A stretch of 64,000 nucleotides of DNA from Aplidium turbinatum (GCA_918807975.1 OU964919.1:29581824-29645823); one strand, 5' to 3'; numbered from the stretch's first letter, positions 43,040 through 54,847 are shown. Numbers and translations are program-made. The notes: a model not told the origin generated them from the sequence alone.

Positions 43040-44045
43040 TGATCATTAACAGATGAAACACCATTTTTGATAAGCCTTGCCGCAGTTTTAATTATTTCTC
43101 TCTTTTGTGACTCTTCATCATCCTCATGCCTTGTTTTTAGGTAGCCTAATGAGATCGAAGGATTTCGGATGTCTTCTCTCTCATCGTGACAATGCAATGA
43201 AGGCCCTGACCTTCAGCTATATAAATAGATTCACCGCAATGTTTCTATAATTGGGTCTTCACATATTTTAATCCACAAGGAAGGCAATCATCATTTGCTA
43301 AAAACTCCTTTATTTTAGATCTGAGGTCTGATATCGTTAACTGTTCTTCATCATTCTGTTCATGATGGGAACACATCTTTAGAAATACCTGGTCCTGTTC
43401 CTCATCCTTCGGTCGACCAGATTTTCGACGTTTTGCCTCAGGTACTCTACCACATTGCAAGGGTACGTTAAATCCATATATAAAATTAACACTACAAGAA
43501 TGATGGTACTGTATAAACAGTCTGCAGCATGCAAATCGCTACCGTAATATTCAATACGACCTATCACGACGCATGACCAATCGTCAGAACATCTCTCACA
43601 ATACTCTAATATAGTCCTTGCAAAAACATCTGTTTTAACAAAACTAAAGCCAGGTCTGTCCGTGAGCTCGAGTCCCACAAAACAAACAATGAGTCTTACT
43701 GTGGAAATTGCCATCAAGAATTCAAACACTTCGTTTCCTCGTGACGCAGGACCCACTTTCCTCTCTGTTCTTCCTTAGCTGTATATCGATTGGGTTGGTA
43801 GCCTATAACTTCTTTTACAACAGTCTATGACTCTATGTGTACTTTCCGACCAGCTGTCGCAACAGTGTTGTCCCCTCTATTAGTACTAGCAGCATTAATC
43901 CCATCAGCACCCTTTTGACGCAGTATACTGGAGGCTTCAGAAGCTTGAATTTCCTTGTCACAGATCGTAATTTCTTTGCAGGCATTTTCCCTGAACCCTT
44001 TTTCAGTGTATCCGTAAACTTCCTCCGGCAATCACGGTGGACCAA
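43040..44045 (-). pseudogene. Academ-like protein: N-terminal Cys/His-rich part
   Basis: Pieces in order: MVHRDCRRKFTDTLKKGSGK; then DVFARTILEYCERCSDDWSC; VVIGRIEYYGSDLHAADCLY; KRRKSGRPKDEEQDQVFLKM; TISDLRSKIKEFLANDDCLP. H-x-x-CRR-x-F and D-L-H-A-A-D-C-x-Y-H are the paired Cys/His motifs of the family's first domain. Frames change several times. The start is not preserved clearly. Confidence 0.5.
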
Positions 44046-44403
44046 AACTTTGCCAATGTGAAATAATTGCAGTATGCAGCATGAAATTTACTTTTAAATG
44101 AGCACCAACACTAACAATAATTTCATAAAAATTGAATAATTCACTATTTGTACATCCGCCATTTTGAAAAAAATAGCGCAATTTCGAAAATAGCGGATAA
44201 CTTTTTTTCACCAAAAAATTTTCACGGGGATTTTTTTTTGGTCATTGTACACAATGAACAGAACCAATGTTCAAAATTTCAGCTTTACACCAATTAAGTC
44301 AAGGTAAAACCCTTCAACGACTGGACTAACATGGCATATCCACTAGCAGTGTGAGTCGAATTTTCTTCGTCGACAAGAACAATAGTTACACGCCTTGGGC
44401 ACT

Positions 44404-44706
44404 GGCAGCAGTGACCGAGTGGTTAGCGCGTTGGGCTCGCAGTCGAGAGCCTGCATGTTCGACTCCAGCCACCCGCACTTGCTGTTGTTTCTCTGGGCAA
44501 GAAACTTTACGATAATTGCCTCTACCCAGTGATCGATTTCGAGTAATGGGTAGTACCAAATTTAAGTCGTAAGTAGAGTAGACAACCGGAAACAGACCTT
44601 GCAGTCGGCTGCAGCGTGGGTCAGGTGTACGTCGGAAGGCGTACAGCGATGCATAGCGCTCAAGTCCGCTTTCCCGCAATGCAGGATAAAGATAATAAAA
44701 CAAAAA
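44404..44706 (+). mobile_element. tRNA-derived SINE, family 1, copy B
   Basis: Full-length copy: GTGACCGAGTGGTTAGCGCG head (one change in the A box), the standard body, and tail GATAATAAAACAAAAAC. Confidence 0.87.
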
Positions 44707-44828
44707 CACTCCACGGCATAATTATTGAAGTAAAGTTTTAAAAAATTTTCGCTTTTTTTGTATAATGCCCATAATATACTCTAGCCACTTGTAGCGTTTA
44801 GTTTCGTCATTAAACCGGACCTGGGGTC

Positions 44829-45031
44829 CAGTGGCGTACGGTGACCACATTTTTGGGTGTGCACATTTTTTCAGCAGGCTTTAAACACACTATAAGTTTG
44901 CAGTTTGTTCAATAGCTGTTTAGATCATATCAAAGTGATATGATATAAAGAGTCACTATGCAATTCAAGCATGTGTTATAAAGCTTTTTAAAAATGTGCA
45001 CACCCAAAAATGTGGTCACCGTACGCCACTG
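44829..45031. mobile_element. hAT MITE, 203 bp
   Basis: Inverted ends CAGTGGCGTACGGTGACCAC and complement run about 40 bp, flanked by the exact 8-bp CTGGGGTC (44821-44828, 45032-45039). It is non-coding. Confidence 0.85.
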
Positions 45032-45282
45032 CTGGGGTCAAAATGCCCCCTTGAATTATTGTATGAAGCTCCGTTATGTCTAAAAACGATTTTTTAGAAC
45101 AAATGTATTGGATCTGCAATTATCAATGGGCTGAGAGTAATAGGTAAGCAATTTTAGTTTGATGACGTCAGAGTGACGTCATTTAAATATAAATAATATT
45201 TTATCAAATGTGAGTTGTCTCTTTCTTATACACATAGGGAAAAAAGTTAAAAATGAGCCTAAAAACTTGTGCAAAAGGAAAA

Positions 45283-45985
45283 ATACAGTTTCGCCACTAG
45301 CGGCGCAAGGTGCTGCTTCAAAAACGGCCATAACTTTTTTTGCCAAGGGTCTCTGATTGGAGGAGAGTGAAAATCTTAATCTAGAGGAGTTAAGCTTTCC
45401 AACGATACCTAGTTTGTTAAGGTCGCAATTTATTCCAGCAGGGATATCTAGAGAAGGGGATACGAAGGCTTTTAATACGTCTGACAATAGAAGGGCTACT
45501 GTTTATCGTAAATAATCTCTGTTTACCGTAAAATTATAATAGGTACCGATAGTAGTTTAATAAATCTTGTTATGGTAATCTGCATTGCGCTATTAGCATC
45601 AGCCATTGATACTAATTGCATGCTCATGGTTACTTGTTAATTCAACTACCCGAATACTTGCTTTACATCTAGCCTACTGCAAAGGTTTTGTTAAGAAAAA
45701 CAGCTTACTGGTACCTTTTCAACTGTCTTTTTAAAGAAGTATTCTTTAAATATGCTCTATGTAACATTTATTAACTGTCTTCTACAGCTGACTGTACCAG
45801 CTACACTATAAAACTTTCTGCAATTTTGAGAAGAACTGCTTGTTTAACGCGCTGCAAATACCGCCCTGGTAGTGTCATAAGAATAAGGCAATCGCTGTGA
45901 GCCTTCATATCCCCTTCTCTAGATATCCCTGTATTCCAGGTCAATACGTTTTACGCTTAGACTAATAGTTCACGGGAACAAATCC
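45283..45985. repeat. Dispersed repeat, copy 2 (inverted relative to 22090)
   Basis: GTTTCGCCACTAGCGGCGCA, TAAGCTTTCCAACGATACC and GGTCGCAATTTATTCCAG match copy 1 inverted. The match resumes at 45932 (TATTCCAG, TTTTACGCTTAGACTA) after the nested hAT MITE. Confidence 0.65.
45439..45931. mobile_element. hAT MITE with CAGGGATATCTAGAGAAG termini
   Basis: About 32 bp of perfect inverted end (CAGGGATATCTAGAGAAGGG and further), flanked by the exact 8-bp TATTCCAG (45431-45438, 45932-45939). It is inserted in dispersed-repeat copy 2. The CAGGGATATCTA tip is shared with the 29430-33358 element. Confidence 0.85.
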
Positions 45986-46595
45986 AACAAAAGGAAAAGG
46001 CGGCAAAACCACAGAAGTTTAAAACGTGCATGCGATGTAAATTAAAAGAATAGCCTACCTCGACGAATGTAAATTTAAGCACGGCCACCAAATCTAGCAG
46101 TTTAAAATAGATGAATTAGTTGAAAAATTTAGTTGGCTCAGTTCAATCAATCATTTTTTTTTTTCGTCATTAACACGTCCGAGACGAAAAAGATACTAAC
46201 TACAAAAATCGATATAAACCTATAAGCACGTTAACGAACGGGAAAAGGTGGCAAAACTTTGAAAGGTTTGAAACGTGCCTGAATGAAAAATTATGTAGTA
46301 GGCTATATATCAGTAGTTAGCACGGCCACAAAACCCAAAAAAACAAATAGCAAAAAATAAAACAAAAACAGAGAAGCACACATGTAGTAATGAATGGCAG
46401 CCTAATGAAAAGTGTTGTGGATTAAATTTGCCGGTTCCAATATTGATGTGGATGAGCAGTCATAATAATAATAATAGGATGGAAAAAGAAAACCGGACAA
46501 AGAAACCCATCCTCAGGCAAAAGCCCGTTTCAATGTGGCCCAGGAGAGCAGGTGTTGAGCTCTTTCTATGGTTAGACTGCACATCACACAGTAGC
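45986..46595. other. Foldback-related and unassigned sequence
   Basis: Short pieces (GGCAAAACCACAGAAGTTTAAAACGTGC; GGCAAAACTTTGAAAGGTTTGAAACGTGC) loosely echo the foldback arm segment AAAACGTGC. They may be old tandem or foldback copies. Nothing else is recognised. Confidence 0.35.
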
Positions 46596-46904
46596 CTAGT
46601 TCAGTTCAGTTGTTTTTTATTTATGACCATCATATCAAAAACAATACACGTCAACATAGCAAAGGTCGAGAAAAAGGTAGAAGCGACAAAACTCGAACGT
46701 TAAAACGTGCTTGTGACCGAAGTAAGTCATTGAGTTGAAAAAAATTGGCACGGTCGCAACACCTTACTCAACACAATTCAAAAAAGCTACTTCCCACAAC
46801 ATTCAATGATATAATTATGTGTAAACAATCAAGTAGCCTAACAACAAGAAGTAACTCTCCTTATATTCCTATATAGCCTATTGCAGAATTAACACTTGCA
46901 AACA

Positions 46905-47025
46905 ATCACTACGGCACATGGGGCCAACAGTTTGGAATAAGCTTCCAACTACTATAAGAAATGAATGTAAAACTGTAAAAGGCTTTAAATCAAAAATGAA
47001 CAAGCTAAATCTTCCTTGAAATAAT
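46905..47025 (+). pseudogene. LINE ORF2 C-terminal fragment
   Basis: GPTVWNKLPTTIRNECKTVK then GFKSKMNKLNLP and a stop. The pattern W-N-x-LP-x-x-I-R and FK-x-x-(L/M)-x-x-x-L-L is the last ~40 residues of CR1/Jockey-like ORF2. Preceding sequence is broken. Confidence 0.55.
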
Positions 47026-47446
47026 CCTATCTAAGTAGCCTATTACATACACCAAACATACTAATATTTTTTTTGCCCAGCAATGATAGGCCAATGTGTG
47101 TAGATTTATTAGCAAAATATTAAGGTTGTAAATAGGCCTACTCATAGGCCTACTGGCTTTCTGGTTCTTGTGTTTTTTGTCCACAGAAGTTCTACAGAGT
47201 CTGCAGAAGTTTTTCCATCCTCTTTGAACAATCGCCATTTTTCGGTGAAGCGGTGGCCATGTGCTCCAACCACTTGTTTTATATCAATATCTTGGACTGG
47301 ATCGTCATGCTATTGTCTGTTTGTTTTTCCATTTTTATAACGTAATATGCGAATTTTTTTTTTTTACTTCTCTTATGGTTTAACGTGTAAAACATACGGT
47401 AACTCAAATTTCTCATATTTCTGTGACATGCCACTACTACAGTACA

Positions 47447-47535
47447 TCCCAGCTAGCGATGCCTGTCATTTTTGCATTAATTAAACGTTTGCTAACGTTA
47501 GATTGGTGTGGAGGTGACGATTTTAGCTGACTGGG
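47447..47535. mobile_element. Short palindromic MITE with CCCAGCTAGC termini
   Basis: CCCAGCTAGCGATGCCTGTC mirrored by GACGATTTTAGCTGACTGGG; the core TTTTTGCATTAATTAAACGT resembles the 11390 and 4120 palindromes. Confidence 0.5.
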
Positions 47536-48204
47536 GTCTAAAATTATCGCTTTATCAACGCAACTTTATATCAAAGCACACTTGATATCTTCAAGACATA
47601 ACTTCTCTGGGTATAATTGAATTTCCGCAAGATGATAATGTTGTTTTTGGTTTGTTTTAGTCATTGTTTTCATGTCAAGTTATAGCCTATCTATTTTGTG
47701 AGTCGTGCAAGGCCTATGGTGCGTTGCGCTTGAAATGGCTTTGCCCGTGGTAGGATTTCTTTGTGGGGTTTTCTTTGCCTGCCTTGCTCCTCTTGGCTAT
47801 GAGCTAAACTCATCAAGACGTGTTCCCCTTACGACCATCAGCACTCTTGATAACGCACCATGGCCGATCTTCATAGCAACTGTCCATACAAATCTTAAAT
47901 ATAGCCTATCAGCTAAAGCTATTTGGGCTAATAAAGCTATAACCTAAATATAGGCTATGTTGTTTATTGTTTTTGTTTTTTTTGTAACATTTTCTTTTTT
48001 TTAGTTTTCCTTAATATCTTAAATTTTTCTGAATGTGTTGCGACCGTGCCAATTTTTTTCAACTCAATAACTTACTTCGGTCACAAGCACGTTTTAACGT
48101 TCGAGTTTTGTCGCTTCTACCTTTTTCTCGACCTTTGCTATGTTGACGTGTATTGTTTTTGATATGATGGTCATAAATAAAAAACAACTGAACTGAACTA
48201 TTCC

Positions 48205-49861
48205 ATCTAAACGCCAATGTACTTTTTTGATATTTGATATTGTTGATTTTTACCCATCCCTTACGGAAGGACTTTTATGCAAATCCATCAATTTTGCCAA
48301 ATCATTTATGGATTTAGATGATTATACTGCCTATTATACAAACAATATTCCATGTTAGGAAATTGTTGCTTTGTGATGGTGGTGACACTTGGGCTAAGAA
48401 AGATGGATTGTTTGATGTTACTATGAGCTCATTTGATGGAGCGGAGGTTTGTGAGTTGGTTGGCTTGTTTCTTTTGAACGAACTTTCTGCTATTGTTGAC
48501 AGAGAGATGCTTGGGTTGTACCGTGATGATGGTATGGCTATTTTGCGTAATTCACCCGGCCCAAAAGTTGATCGTTTGAGAAAAAATGTCATTCAGTTAT
48601 CTAAACAACATGGCAATATTACTGTGGAGACTGGTCTGATTGAAACTGACTTTCTTGACGTCTCTTTGAATTTACTATCTGGTAAATTCTGGCCTTACCG
48701 AAAACACAATAATGATCCAATTTACATTCATGCCCAGTCCAATCACCCATCCAACATTAAGAGACAAATCCCGACTATGGTTGCAAAGCGATTGTCCGCC
48801 ACATCATTTGGCCAGAATGAATTTGATAAGACCGCATCTGTTTATAATGATGCCCTTTTGAAAAGTGGTTTTACGGAGAGAGTTTTCTACAACCCTGCTA
48901 ATAACTTGCGTACATCTAGGAAAAGGAGTCGAAAATTTTTATGGTTTAATCCTCCTTTCAGCTTGCAGGTTGATAGGGACGGTACATTACGGGACGCGCA
49001 ACTCCGTTGTTCCTTCAACATTAGAAGGGTCAATTGCCAATTTGACAATTTTTTTACGTTTTACTGCTGGCTTGCTTTCAACTAAAAACCTTAAATTACT
49101 TTAAAACCAACTTCACTCTTCTTATATAATCCATAAAAAGTAAAATATTTTGTAAATTACAAAAAAACGTAACCCTTCTAGTGTTGCGGATAAGCCAAAA
49201 GCGGATGAAGTTTCGCATCCCTATGATCTACAATCCCTAGCAGGTTGATAGCAACATTGGTAAAAAATTTTCAAACTCATTTCTATCCACTTTCCTCCCC
49301 ATCATAGATTGTATAAAATATTTAACCGTAATACTATTAAGCTGAGCTACAGTTGTAGCCTACTCCGAATGTTGCAAGCATCATATCCTCCCACAATAAG
49401 TCAATATTGCAGGCTGATAATGAACTATCTCAGCCTGGTTGCAATTGTAGGGTGAAGCCAGATTGTCCTTTGAATGGGCAATGCTTGCAGAAGGCCGTTG
49501 TTTACAAAGCCACCATTGATAACGGCCCTAAGGTTCTTAATTAGGCTACATTGGTTGTTGTGAGACTTCTTTTAAAAAACGTTTTTCCAACCATAAATGT
49601 TCCTTTTTGGATAGATCTAAACGAAACAGCACGGAACTATCTAAGGCAGTTTGGGACCTTAAGGACAGGGGTGTTGATCCTAAAATAACATGGTCCATCC
49701 ATTGCTGTGCTCGGCCTTATAGTGGAGGTGGTCGTAATAATTGTGGCCTCTGTTTGGCTGTAAAGCTGGCCATTCTGAAGGCCGACAGTAACCACCTTCT
49801 GAACAAGCGTTCGGAATTGGTGGGTAAATGTCGTCATAGAAACAAATTTAAACTCAAGTAG
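48205..49861 (+). pseudogene. Penelope-like reverse transcriptase remnant
   Basis: SSFDGAEVCELVGLFLLNEL, then GLYRDDGMAILRNSPGPKVD (RT active-site Y-x-DD), LIETDFLDVSLNLLSGKFWP, YRKHNNDPIYIHAQSNHPSN, and SRKFLWFNPPFSLQV. After an inserted MITE (48974-49239) come LDRSKRNSTELSKAVWDLKD, CARPYSGGGRNNCGLCLAVK and LLNKRSELVGKCRHRNKF. RT followed by this Cys-rich YIG-type tail is the layout I recall for Penelope-like elements in fish and invertebrates; a DIRS-like or other RT is the alternative. Stops and frame changes in 49250-49600 break it. Upstream, 48205-48317 fits the preceding RT blocks in mixed frames. Confidence 0.6.
48974..49239. mobile_element. MITE with TAGGGA termini and 9-bp duplication
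   Basis: TAGGGACGGTACATTACGGG at the left matches the complement of the right end (TAGGGATTGTAGATCATAGG). It is flanked by the exact 9-bp GCAGGTTGA (48965-48973, 49240-49248). It splits the Penelope-like ORF after FSLQV. Confidence 0.7.
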
Positions 49862-50780
49862 GCTACTTCAAAATAAAATAAATTCCTTTTAATTTTCACA
49901 GGTTCTAAATTAAAAAATAAATTTCATTTGATTTTTACAGGTTATAATTTCAAACTAAATTTTAAATTTAAATAAATTTTATTTGATTTTTACAGGTTTT
50001 AGAAAAATTAAATTTCATTTAGTTTGTTCAGGTTTCTACAGGTTATTTTATCCTTATGGCATTTTGCTTTATTGTGATGTCACAGGTGTTGTCATCAATT
50101 TGCTTGGTTTCAAGCTGAACATTCTAATTGAGGCTTTGTGGTAACGGAAGGAGGTAGCCCTTTGTAATTCTGAGGTTTTTTTTGCAGATTGGATTATGGT
50201 TATAATATTTAATATCTTTTCAGGAATTACAGGTTTAAAAGTTTTTTGTTTTGCAGATTAAATTACAGTTACAATATTTAATATCTCTTCAAGAATTACG
50301 GAGTTATTGTTTTTGCATGTTTTTCAGATATTTCTGATGATCCGTTAAAGGTGAAACAGGCTGTTAAGGATTCAGATAGTAATAACTAACTTATATTTGA
50401 TTTAATTCGCTCTGCTTTGCTTTTTTGCTTAGCATTGAGCACTTTTTTGTAGTAGGCTATTAATAGTTTTTATTGTTTTTAATACAAAAACTATGTACAG
50501 TGTTTTGTTTTTAAATAAAATTAAGTAAAGTGTTCGCAGCAACGACAGTGTGGTATAGTTTTAAAATAGGAATCGACAACTGATGGGTTCAGAAATATAG
50601 GCTACATTGATTATTATTTGAACATGATATTAAAGTGATGATCATGAATGATGAAAAATGTAGTGAAGGAGATATGAAAATGGCCTTTCGTACTGTGCTG
50701 CAAACAATGCAAAATCTCATTTTGCTAAATGCTCACCCTCTGTAAAAAACATTGTATTTTGCTCTTATTGTATGTCCTTT
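49862..50780. other. AT-rich stretch with degenerate short repeats
   Basis: 49870-50035 repeats a ~55-65 bp unit around AAATTTCATTTGATTTTTACAGGTT three to four times. A looser pair, TTGCAGATT-x-(G/A)ATTA(T/C)-x-GTTA, lies at 50188 and 50253. It probably belongs to the 3' part of the Penelope-like copy. No gene is seen. Confidence 0.4.
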
Positions 50781-50925
50781 TACCCATTCTAGTTGTGGAA
50801 CAAGTTTAGATCTTCCAGTATAAAACGATTACGTGTTGCTTGCAATGATTCTTTTAGAATATTGCACAACTTGCCTCGTTGTGTCAGTGCCCGGGCCGTG
50901 AATATCAAGTAATGAATAATATTAC
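50781..50925 (+). pseudogene. LINE (CR1/Jockey-like) fragment
   Basis: LWNKFRSSSIKRLRVACNDS then FRILHNLPRCVSARAVN parallels the LINE fragment at 36046 (RLRVAFYNAFRIIHNLP). It is bordered on the right by the ~206-bp satellite. Confidence 0.6.
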
Positions 50926-50974
50926 AACGTTTGATGCTTTATTGAGGAAAAATATGGTTTGAACAATATTTATA

Positions 50975-51990
50975 GAAAAATCATATTATCTTAATGTTTA
51001 TCGTAAATATATCCTCCATTTTTGGAGCGTTCTGCTGGGAGTTCCTTCCAAATGCCCACCTATTGGTGCACATCCCTGGAAAGGTAATTTAATACTGAAT
51101 CCGATGCATGCAAAATTTAAGTAGCACGTGTTGAGATTATAGTTCTATTCGAAGATGTTTGAAGTGGTGTCTATTATGCAAAAATCGTATTATTTTAATG
51201 TTTATCGTAAAAATATCCTCCATTTTTGGAGCGTTCTGCTGGGAGTTCCTTCCAAATGCCCACCTATTGATGCACATCCCTGGAAAGGTAATTTAATACT
51301 GAATCTGATGCATGTAAAATTTACGTGGCAGGTGTTGCTGATTAAAGTTCTATTCGAAGATGTTTGAAGAGGTGTCTATTATGCAAAAATCGTATTATTT
51401 TAATGTTTATCGTAAATATATCCTCCATCTTTGAACCGTTCTCCTGGGAGTTCCTTCCAAATGCCCACCTATTGATGCACATCCCTGGAAAGGTAATTTA
51501 ATACTGAATCTGATGCATGTAAAATTTACGTGGCAGGTGTTGCTGATTAAAGTTCTATTCGAAGATGTTTGAAGAGGTGTCTATTATGCAAAAATCGTAT
51601 TATTTTAATGTTTATCGTAAATATATCCTCCATCTTTGAACCGTTCTCCTGGGAGTTTCTTCCAAATGCACACCTATTGGTGCACATCCCTGGAAAGGTA
51701 GTTTAATACTGAATCCGATGCATGTAAAATTTAAGCGGCACGTGTTGCAGATTAAAGTTTTATTCGAAGATGTTTGAAGTGGTGTCAATTATGCAAAAAT
51801 CATATTATTTTAATGTTTATCGTATTATTTCCTCCAGCATCTTTCAACCGTTCTGCTGGGAGTTCCTTCCAAATGCACACCTATTGGAGCACATCCCTGG
51901 AAAGGTAATTTAATACTGAATCCGATGCATGTAAAATTTAAGTGGCACGTTTTGCGGGGTATTGTTTTATTTAAGGTTTTTCGAAGATAT
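50975..51990. repeat. Tandem satellite, ~206-bp unit, five copies
   Basis: GTTCCTTCCAAATGCMCACC recurs near 51041, 51248, 51449, 51657 and 51862 (periods about 207, 201, 208, 205). Units share TTTAATGTTTATCGTAAA, CACATCCCTGGAAAGGTA and TTCGAAGATGTTTGAAG. The third and fourth units carry a shared variant (CATCTTTGAACCGTTC), suggesting local duplication of a unit pair. Confidence 0.85.
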
Positions 51991-52174
51991 GTCAGGTCGC
52001 ATTTTATGCCTCGCACTTATTCACGGATGACTTTTTTAGGCGGAAAGCGGAAAAACTATTCTGCCAGAATGACGGTGGTGTTTTAGTGGTGTATCGCGTT
52101 GCACAGCATTTTTGACAGCCTGTTGGCTATTTTTTGCTGAAATACAATGCTTGAAAGACGTTTTCAGAAGAGTA

Positions 52175-52262
52175 ATTTTTCCCTGTCATAATGCATAAAG
52201 ACGAAAGGATCCGGAAATTGTATGTTACAACTTTCCCACGAAGATAATTATTATGGTTTACC
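52175..52262 (-). mobile_element. Fragment of a BEL/Pao-related LTR (fossil)
   Basis: Minus strand begins TGGTCACAGCGGTAAACCAT (the first bases now lie at 62941-62950, beyond a transposon) and keeps loose similarity to the 22445 LTR for about 90 bp. It is older and much more diverged than the young element. Internal region not present; a broken remnant. Confidence 0.6.
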
Positions 52263-52459
52263 GCTGTGACCAGGGATGGAGGAACTATTTTAAAAGTAGG
52301 TGGGCCCAGAGGCGCAGCAGTCGAAGTCAATCCTACTTCTGGGGGGCTTCGCCCCCCAGACTCCCCATAACGTTGTTGCATTACTAATATTTGAAATCGT
52401 TTAAACCAGGAGTCGGCAACCTACGGCCGCCAAGAAAAGTCATCCGCCGCTCCTTTACA

Positions 52460-53280
52460 AATTATTATAATATGTGGCCAGGCCAGTGCTTTATTACAGT
52501 ATAATCGAATGGAAGAACAAGTACTTTTCATTAATCATTTTAGTAGGCCCACGTCTTTGGTTTGCAGCGTTTCTGCTTGTACAAACAAATACGGTAACTC
52601 AACATAAAGCGCCATTATGATGCAAAACATATTATTTTTTTCCAAGTTAATGTGTCAAACAAGGAACGGCAAGGTTAATCTACTCAAAAATTATAGCTTT
52701 AAAACAGCAAATTTCTCTGTTACAAAGGAAAGGAAAACCAATGAATCAGAAAATTCTTCTGCTAGCTACAAGGTAGCACAAATCAATAGCAAAAGACAAG
52801 AAATCGTATAGTGATGGAGAATTTGGGAAAAGGTGTAAGATGGATGTTATTGAAAACATATGTCTAGAAAAAAAACAAAACTACTTTTCAGATATAGGCC
52901 TAAGTCTTTCAACAAGAATCGTAACTTAACGAAAAGAAGAGATATCGGAGAACGTAACATCTAGCAAAAAGTTATTGTATATCTACAGTTCTTGGTGCAA
53001 ATATAGAATCTGCCACCCTGGTCAACATGACGTCACAAAACAAACGCAACTACTACATAAGGGGTGAAAAAAGGATGCTGAAAAACGGCGGAATGAAGGT
53101 GATAAAGCGGAATGGATATGGATTTTTTGACAATTTTACTGTGTTTTTACCATAAAAGCATTAAACCAACGTCGAGTGTTGAATATAACTAACTAGAATG
53201 ACATAAAATTTACCAAATTGCATCAATTCAACTCAAACTTTACCCAATAAAACTTTAAAACAAAAATATGAAACGTTTGC
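52460..53280. other. Unassigned interior of the hAT shell
   Basis: AT-rich sequence with no recognisable protein or terminal repeats, up to the start of the satellite. Confidence 0.4.
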
Positions 53281-54703
53281 AACTAAATGTGTTGTAGCTA
53301 TGTAATTTCTGCTCGCATTTTAATTTTTACAATAAAAGTACCAATCTAACGCAACTACGAAGAGTATGTCTTGCTTTTTGCACGGAGAAAGTTTCAGATT
53401 TATATCTTATCTACAAAATGGGCAATCGTCGTTCAAACGTAGCCGCTGGGCGACACTTTTTTCCAATGCATTGTAAAGGCGCATCGATCCTTATTCAGTA
53501 TACGCCACCCCCTGTTTGCTGTGATCGGTAAATAGTGCTTCCACTAAACTTACTGTAGTTTTCTCGTTTCTGCTCGGATTTTAACAATTTTGCCATCGTT
53601 GGAAAGTACTATTATATATCTACTCGAATCAATAAAATGCAACCTCAAAGTAAGAACTAGAGTTATCTTGTGATAACTTAAACTTCACCAACTTGTAACG
53701 ATTCTCAGCAATTAAATTTTTACAACAAAATCACTAATCTCTTACAAATTGAAAGAGTATGTCTTGCTTTATTTACCTGAAAAGTTTCAGATTTATATCT
53801 CATCTACCAAACGAGCAATCGTCGTTCAAACGTAGCCGCTCGGCGACACTTTTTTCCAATGCATTGTAAAGGCGCATCGATCCTTATTCAGTATAAGCCA
53901 CCCCTTGTTTGCAGTGATCGGTAAATAGTGCTTTTACTAAACTTGCTGTAGTTGTCTCGTTTCTGCTCGGATTTTAACAATTTTGCCATCGTTGGAAAGC
54001 AAGATCATACATCTACACGAATCAATTAAACAGTAGCACAAAATAAGTACTAACTTTATCTTGTGATTACTTAAACTTCACCAACTTGTAACGATTCTCA
54101 GCAACTTAATTTTTGCAATAAAATCATTAAATTTTTGCAAACTAAAAGAATATGTCTTGTTTTATGCACCTGGTAAGTTTCAGTTTTATATCTAACTATA
54201 AAACGGGCAATCGTCGTTCAAACGTAGCCGCTCGGCGACACTTTTTCCAATGCATTGTAAAGGCGAATCGATCCTTATTCAGTATCTACACGAATCAATT
54301 AAACAATTGCACAAAATAAGTACTAACTTTATCTTGTGATAACTTAAACTTCACCAACTTGTAACGATTCTGAGCAATTTAATTTTTGCAACAAAATCAT
54401 TAAATTTTTGCAAACTATAATAATATGTCTTGCTTTATACACCTGGAAAGTTTCAGGTTTATATCCCATCTACCAAACGAGCAATCATCGTTCAAACTTA
54501 ACCGCCCAGCGAAGCTTTTTTCCAATGCATTGTAAAGGCGAATCGATCCTTAGTCAGTATACGCCACCCCCTGTTTGCAGTGATCAGTAAATAGTGCTTC
54601 TACTAAACTTGCTGTAGTTTTCTCGTTTCTGCTTGGATTTTAACAATTTTGCCATGGTTGGAAAGCAAGATCATACATCTACAAGAATCAATTACATCAA
54701 CAG

Positions 54704-54840
54704 TCTAACAAGTCTACATGTCTACATGTCTACAAGTCTACAACAATGTCTACTACAGTCTACAAGTCTACTACAATGTCTACAAGTCTACATGTCTAAC
54801 AAGTCAACATGTCTACAAGAATCAATACATCTACAAGAAT
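54704..54840 (+). repeat. Short TCTACAAG microsatellite-like patch
   Basis: Irregular repeats of TCTACAAG/TCTACATG and TCTACTACAATG inside one satellite unit. It looks like local slippage expansion of the unit's own ACATCTACAAGAATCAATT. Confidence 0.65.
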
Positions 54841-54847
54841 CAATTGT

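Larger units (their letters stand above)
40423..44328 (-). mobile_element. Academ-like DNA transposon with ~180-bp inverted ends
   Basis: Left and right ends are inverted over about 180 bp: TAGTCCAGT-x-GTTGAAG, CCTTGACTTAATTGGTGTAA, AAAAATCCCCGTGAAAAT, and GTTATCCGC. The 3-bp ACA lies at both sides (40420-40422, 44329-44331). The minus strand encodes a multi-part protein with an N-terminal Cys/His region, a central ADNIDHN block, a GEDTDLLVLL nuclease-like core and a WGW tail. XPG-type nuclease plus Cys-rich finger plus 3-bp duplication is what I recall of Academ, so the call is inference. A tRNA SINE is inserted at 42750. Confidence 0.6.
46600..48195. mobile_element. Second foldback element, arms ~190 bp
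   Basis: 46600-46790 and 47995-48195 are inverted copies (TTCAGTTCAGTTGTTTTTTA, CACGTCAACATAGCAAAGG, AACGTTAAAACGTGCTTGTG). The same block makes up 2745-3010 and 5110-5300 of the large foldback element. The intervening 1.2 kb holds a LINE ORF2 end (46905-47025) and a small MITE (47447-47535). Confidence 0.68.

Noticed and set aside
47705-47947. 80-residue ORF with hydrophobic stretch
   Set aside because: It lies between foldback arms with no homologue I recognise and no splice or start context.
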